Shown: positions 42,606 to 44,344 of the stretch, one piece after another
Numbering within the stretch: the stretch's first letter is position 1
Layout: each line of letters begins with the position of its first letter
Assembly: GCA_964633465.1 (NCBI GenBank)
Contig: CAZWGB010000004.1
Span: forward strand, 1 to 44,344
Direction of reading: 5' to 3'
Source: DTSX01 sp964633465
Lineage (GTDB): Bacteria > Pseudomonadota > Gammaproteobacteria > Steroidobacterales > UBA11654
Length of the DNA: 44,344 bases
The notes under the pieces: model-generated
Seen by the model: the letters and a program-made list of their open reading frames with translations, nothing else
Database searches by the model: none
What the model was told of the DNA's origin: nothing
Program-made: the position numbers and the translations under genes

Positions 42606-44005
42606 ATCTCTTCCACAGCCATTGCTAAAGCGGCTCTCAAAATTTCACTCTTTGCCAACACTTCTTTAAATTCATACTCTGGTGTGCTGTCAGCGACAAT
42701 TCCACCCCCGGCTTGGAAACTATATCGTCCTTTGGAGAAAACAATCGTTCTGATCGCAATAGCCTGATCCATGTCTCCATTTTTTCCAAAGTAACCGACA
42801 GTTCCACCGTAGATTCCTCGTAAATCAGGCTCGATGGCATCAATAAGTTGCATAGCCCTAACCTTGGGTGCACCAACCAGTGTCCCAGCTGGGAATGTCG
42901 CAGCGAACAAATCAAATGCATCCTTCTCCTCCACCAACTCTCCCTGCACACCACTAACAATATGCATAACATGGCTGTAGCGCTCGATAGATTTGTATGG
43001 ATCGACAACAATTGAACCCTCTTTTGCCACTCGGCCTAAATCATTTCTTGCCAAATCAACCAACATTACGTGCTCGGCATTTTCTTTTTCATCCTCAATC
43101 AAAGAATCTTCCAAGGCCTGGTCTTTAATCGGATCCTCGCCGCGTGGTCTTGTTCCAGCAATTGGTCGCAAAGATGCATGGCTGTTGTTGAGGCGCACCA
43201 ATGCTTCTGGAGAAGAGCCCACAACTTGAAAATCTCCCACATCATAAAAAAACATGTAAGGAGAAGGATTGAGCAATCTCATGGCCCGATAAACTTGAAA
43301 CGGGTCCAAATCACAAGTACCGCTGAATTTAATTGATAATACCATCTGATACACATCGCCCTCACGAATATGGTGCTTTGCTGTTTTAACCGCTTTATGG
43401 AATTCTGCTTCTGATAAGTTGGGTTCTGGATCGGAAAAAATATTCTTGTGCCCATTAATGGGTATTGGCCCTCTGAGCAGTTTGATGACCTGCTGCTTCA
43501 ATTCTACGCGTTCACTCTCAGAGCCAGCATGCAACAAAGCTATTCTTCGAGTCAGATGGTCAAAGATAATCAGTGACTTTGGCGCGATATAGCTCCCATC
43601 CGGTGGATCTAAATCACAATCTTTGACAGTGGGCTTGGGTATATTTTCAAAATACCGTACCAAATCATAACTTCCGAAACCGACCAACCCTCCTGAGAAA
43701 GGCATCTTAGAGATCGCCGGTTTTAACTCAGGTAGCTCTTTAAGTACCTGTCGAAAACACTGCAAAAGTTCTTCAGTGGACTTTGGTGTTGACACTCTGT
43801 TCTCGCCAACATAAAACTTGCCATCCTTGATCACAATGCGACGAACTTCACCCAATCCGAGAAATGAATAACGGGCAAGGTGTGTCCCCCCCTCGACGCT
43901 TTCGAGTAAAAAGCTGGGGTTTAAAGGTTTCAATTTTAAAAATGTTGAAACCGGTGTGTCTAAGTCTGCAGAGATGTCAAAAGGTCGTTCCATGTCTTGT
44001 TTCAT
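42602..44005 (-). CDS. trpE: Anthranilate synthase component I
   Basis: Makes anthranilate from chorismate. 467 residues, a little shorter than most proteobacterial TrpE (about 490-520) because of a short N-terminus. The tryptophan feedback motif LLESVEGG is present. Chorismate-binding domain marks: NPSPYMFFYDVGDF, GSSPEALV, PIAGTRPRGEDP, HVMLVDLARNDLGRV, GAPKVRAMQLID, GTVGYFG and QAGGGIVADS. The start ATG at 44005 follows the attenuator T-tract by six bases and has no purine-rich ribosome site; a second in-frame ATG at 43993 is an alternative. Confidence 0.95.
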   Translation of the reverse strand: MKQDMERPFDISADLDTPVSTFLKLKPLNPSFLLESVEGGTHLARYSFLGLGEVRRIVIKDGKFYVGENRVSTPKSTEELLQCFRQVLKELPELKPAISKMPFSGGLVGFGSYDLVRYFENIPKPTVKDCDLDPPDGSYIAPKSLIIFDHLTRRIALLHAGSESERVELKQQVIKLLRGPIPINGHKNIFSDPEPNLSEAEFHKAVKTAKHHIREGDVYQMVLSIKFSGTCDLDPFQVYRAMRLLNPSPYMFFYDVGDFQVVGSSPEALVRLNNSHASLRPIAGTRPRGEDPIKDQALEDSLIEDEKENAEHVMLVDLARNDLGRVAKEGSIVVDPYKSIERYSHVMHIVSGVQGELVEEKDAFDLFAATFPAGTLVGAPKVRAMQLIDAIEPDLRGIYGGTVGYFGKNGDMDQAIAIRTIVFSKGRYSFQAGGGIVADSTPEYEFKEVLAKSEILRAALAMAVEEM

Positions 44006-44011
44006 TCAAAT

Positions 44012-44043
44012 AAAAAAAAACCCATCACCGAATCGGAGATGGG
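44012..44043 (-). terminator. trp attenuator: intrinsic terminator before trpE
   Basis: On the minus strand CCCATC-T-CCG (44043-44034) pairs with CGG-T-GATGGG (44030-44021) around an ATT loop. The stem has nine pairs and one T-T mismatch and is followed by nine T residues (44020-44012). It ends six bases before the trpE ATG, so when it forms it stops transcription before the structural genes. Confidence 0.85.
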
Positions 44044-44095
44044 CAAAAACTTTGTTAAGTCTACTAGTTGTCCTAGCCCTCTCCTAGAGAAGGGC
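44034..44095 (-). promoter_or_regulatory. trp leader: alternative pause and antiterminator hairpins
   Basis: Segment 1 (44095-44087, GCCCTTCTC) pairs with segment 2 (44083-44076, GAGAGGGC) in eight pairs with one bulged T. Segment 2 can instead pair with segment 3 (44044-44036, GCCCATCTC), eight pairs with one bulged A. Segment 3 is also the 5' arm of the terminator, so the 2:3 and 3:4 pairings exclude each other. Segment 1 begins immediately after the two Trp codons of the leader peptide, so a ribosome stalled there would mask it and free segment 2 for antitermination. This is the classic attenuation layout. Confidence 0.8.
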
Positions 44096-44131
44096 CCACC
44101 AACCGTTCTGATTTAACAATAACTTACTCAT
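44084..44131 (-). CDS. trpL: trp operon leader peptide
   Basis: A 15-residue frame, MSKLLLNQNGWWALL, from the ATG at 44131 to the TAG at 44086-44084. It contains two adjacent Trp codons (44101-44096) right before the first attenuator arm. The peptide itself has no other role; its translation rate senses charged tRNA-Trp. No strong ribosome site is visible upstream. Confidence 0.82.
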   Translation of the reverse strand: MSKLLLNQNGWWALL

Positions 44132-44141
44132 ATTGTGGTGC

Positions 44142-44170
44142 AGTATTACCCGTCAGAGTGGAATCGTCAA
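44142..44170 (-). promoter_or_regulatory. Candidate promoter of the trp operon
   Basis: On the minus strand TTGACG (44170-44165) and AATACT (44147-44142) are spaced by 17 bases. They lie between the stop of the upstream transporter gene and the leader peptide. The predicted start of transcription would be only a few bases before the leader ATG, which is tight and fits the missing ribosome site. An alternative pair (TTGTCT with TATACC) lies upstream inside the transporter gene. Confidence 0.4.
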
Positions 44171-44183
44171 GCATAAGATTGGG

Positions 44184-44344
44184 TTACATGGGGTATAGAA
44201 GAGGTAAAACGATAGACAATGTTAGCCACATAATCACAGCCAAAGGCAGTCCAACCCTGACGAAATCAGAAAAACGATAATCGCCTGCGCCCATAATCAA
44301 CAAGTTCGTTTTATAGCCTATGGGTGTTACGAAACTCATGTTAG
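44184..44344 (-). CDS. DASS/SLC13-type anion transporter (C-terminal part, cut by window edge)
   Basis: The last 53 codons of a minus-strand gene ending at the TAA at 44186-44184. The sequence SFVTPIGYKTNLLIMGAGDYRF followed by SDFVRVGLPL and a hydrophobic final helix ending in LLYPM is the typical C-terminus of divalent anion:sodium symporters and their SLC13/YfbS-like relatives, which carry a conserved TPxGYxTN motif. The substrate is unknown. The trp operon follows on the same strand. Confidence 0.8.
   Translation of the reverse strand, partial: NMSFVTPIGYKTNLLIMGAGDYRFSDFVRVGLPLAVIMWLTLSIVLPLLYPM

Noticed and set aside
44051..44072. TrpR operator-like sequence around ACTAGTAGACTTAAC in the trp leader
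   Set aside because: It has a CTAG core but is not a convincing palindrome like the E. coli operator, and it lies downstream of the leader peptide.

Overview
The window looks like the chromosome of an aerobic, AT-rich gammaproteobacterium, probably marine or aquatic. The main evidence is the polA / engB / cytochrome c4 / dsbA neighbourhood, together with sbcB, a full-length membrane FadE, an LptM-type lipoprotein, hemXY, xerC, ubiE-ubiB-ubiK and a yadGH-type ABC exporter. It carries mevalonate-pathway genes, which is unusual for this class. No rRNA, tRNA, CRISPR array, insertion sequence or phage gene was seen. Genes are packed closely, with no gene-free stretch over about 300 bases.

Layout. 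1-813: the start of a secreted, low-complexity Ala/Glu then Thr-Pro protein on the minus strand, running off the left edge. 1034-4907: a small secreted protein, malate dehydrogenase and FadE. 4904-7874: phosphomevalonate kinase and diphosphomevalonate decarboxylase (minus), divergent from farnesyl diphosphate synthase (plus). 7913-9618: a two-gene ABC-2 exporter. 9691-11591: hotdog thioesterase, TauE-type exporter, moaD and moaE. 11602-18023: dsbA, cytochrome c4, engB, polA, a 59-residue LptM-like lipoprotein, and exonuclease I.

18092-27174 is the most distinctive region. It begins with an acyl-CoA dehydrogenase and an APH-type kinase that together look like a split ACAD11/LvaC-LvaA pair. Two tandem exported metallo-beta-lactamase-fold proteins follow, one with an eroded metal site. 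Then come a protein with two prolyl-4-hydroxylase domains, a GT39 protein O-mannosyltransferase abutting it, a polyprenyl-phosphate mannose synthase fused to GtrA, and a nucleotidyltransferase-cupin fusion. I read the last four as a candidate protein hydroxylation/O-mannosylation locus. The Thr-Pro protein at the left edge is the most obvious candidate substrate in view. This is inference.

27209-36918: a small unknown two-gene unit, a lipid kinase, membrane cytochrome c5, an OsmC protein, ubiK, hemXY, xerC, ubiE, ubiB and a sulfotransferase-fold protein. 36957-44131: a higher-GC cupin gene convergent with a complete seven-gene operon, trpEGDCFBA. The operon is preceded by a readable transcription attenuator: a leader peptide with two adjacent Trp codons, mutually exclusive hairpins, and a terminator with a U-tract. 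The right edge holds the C-terminus of a DASS/SLC13-type transporter.
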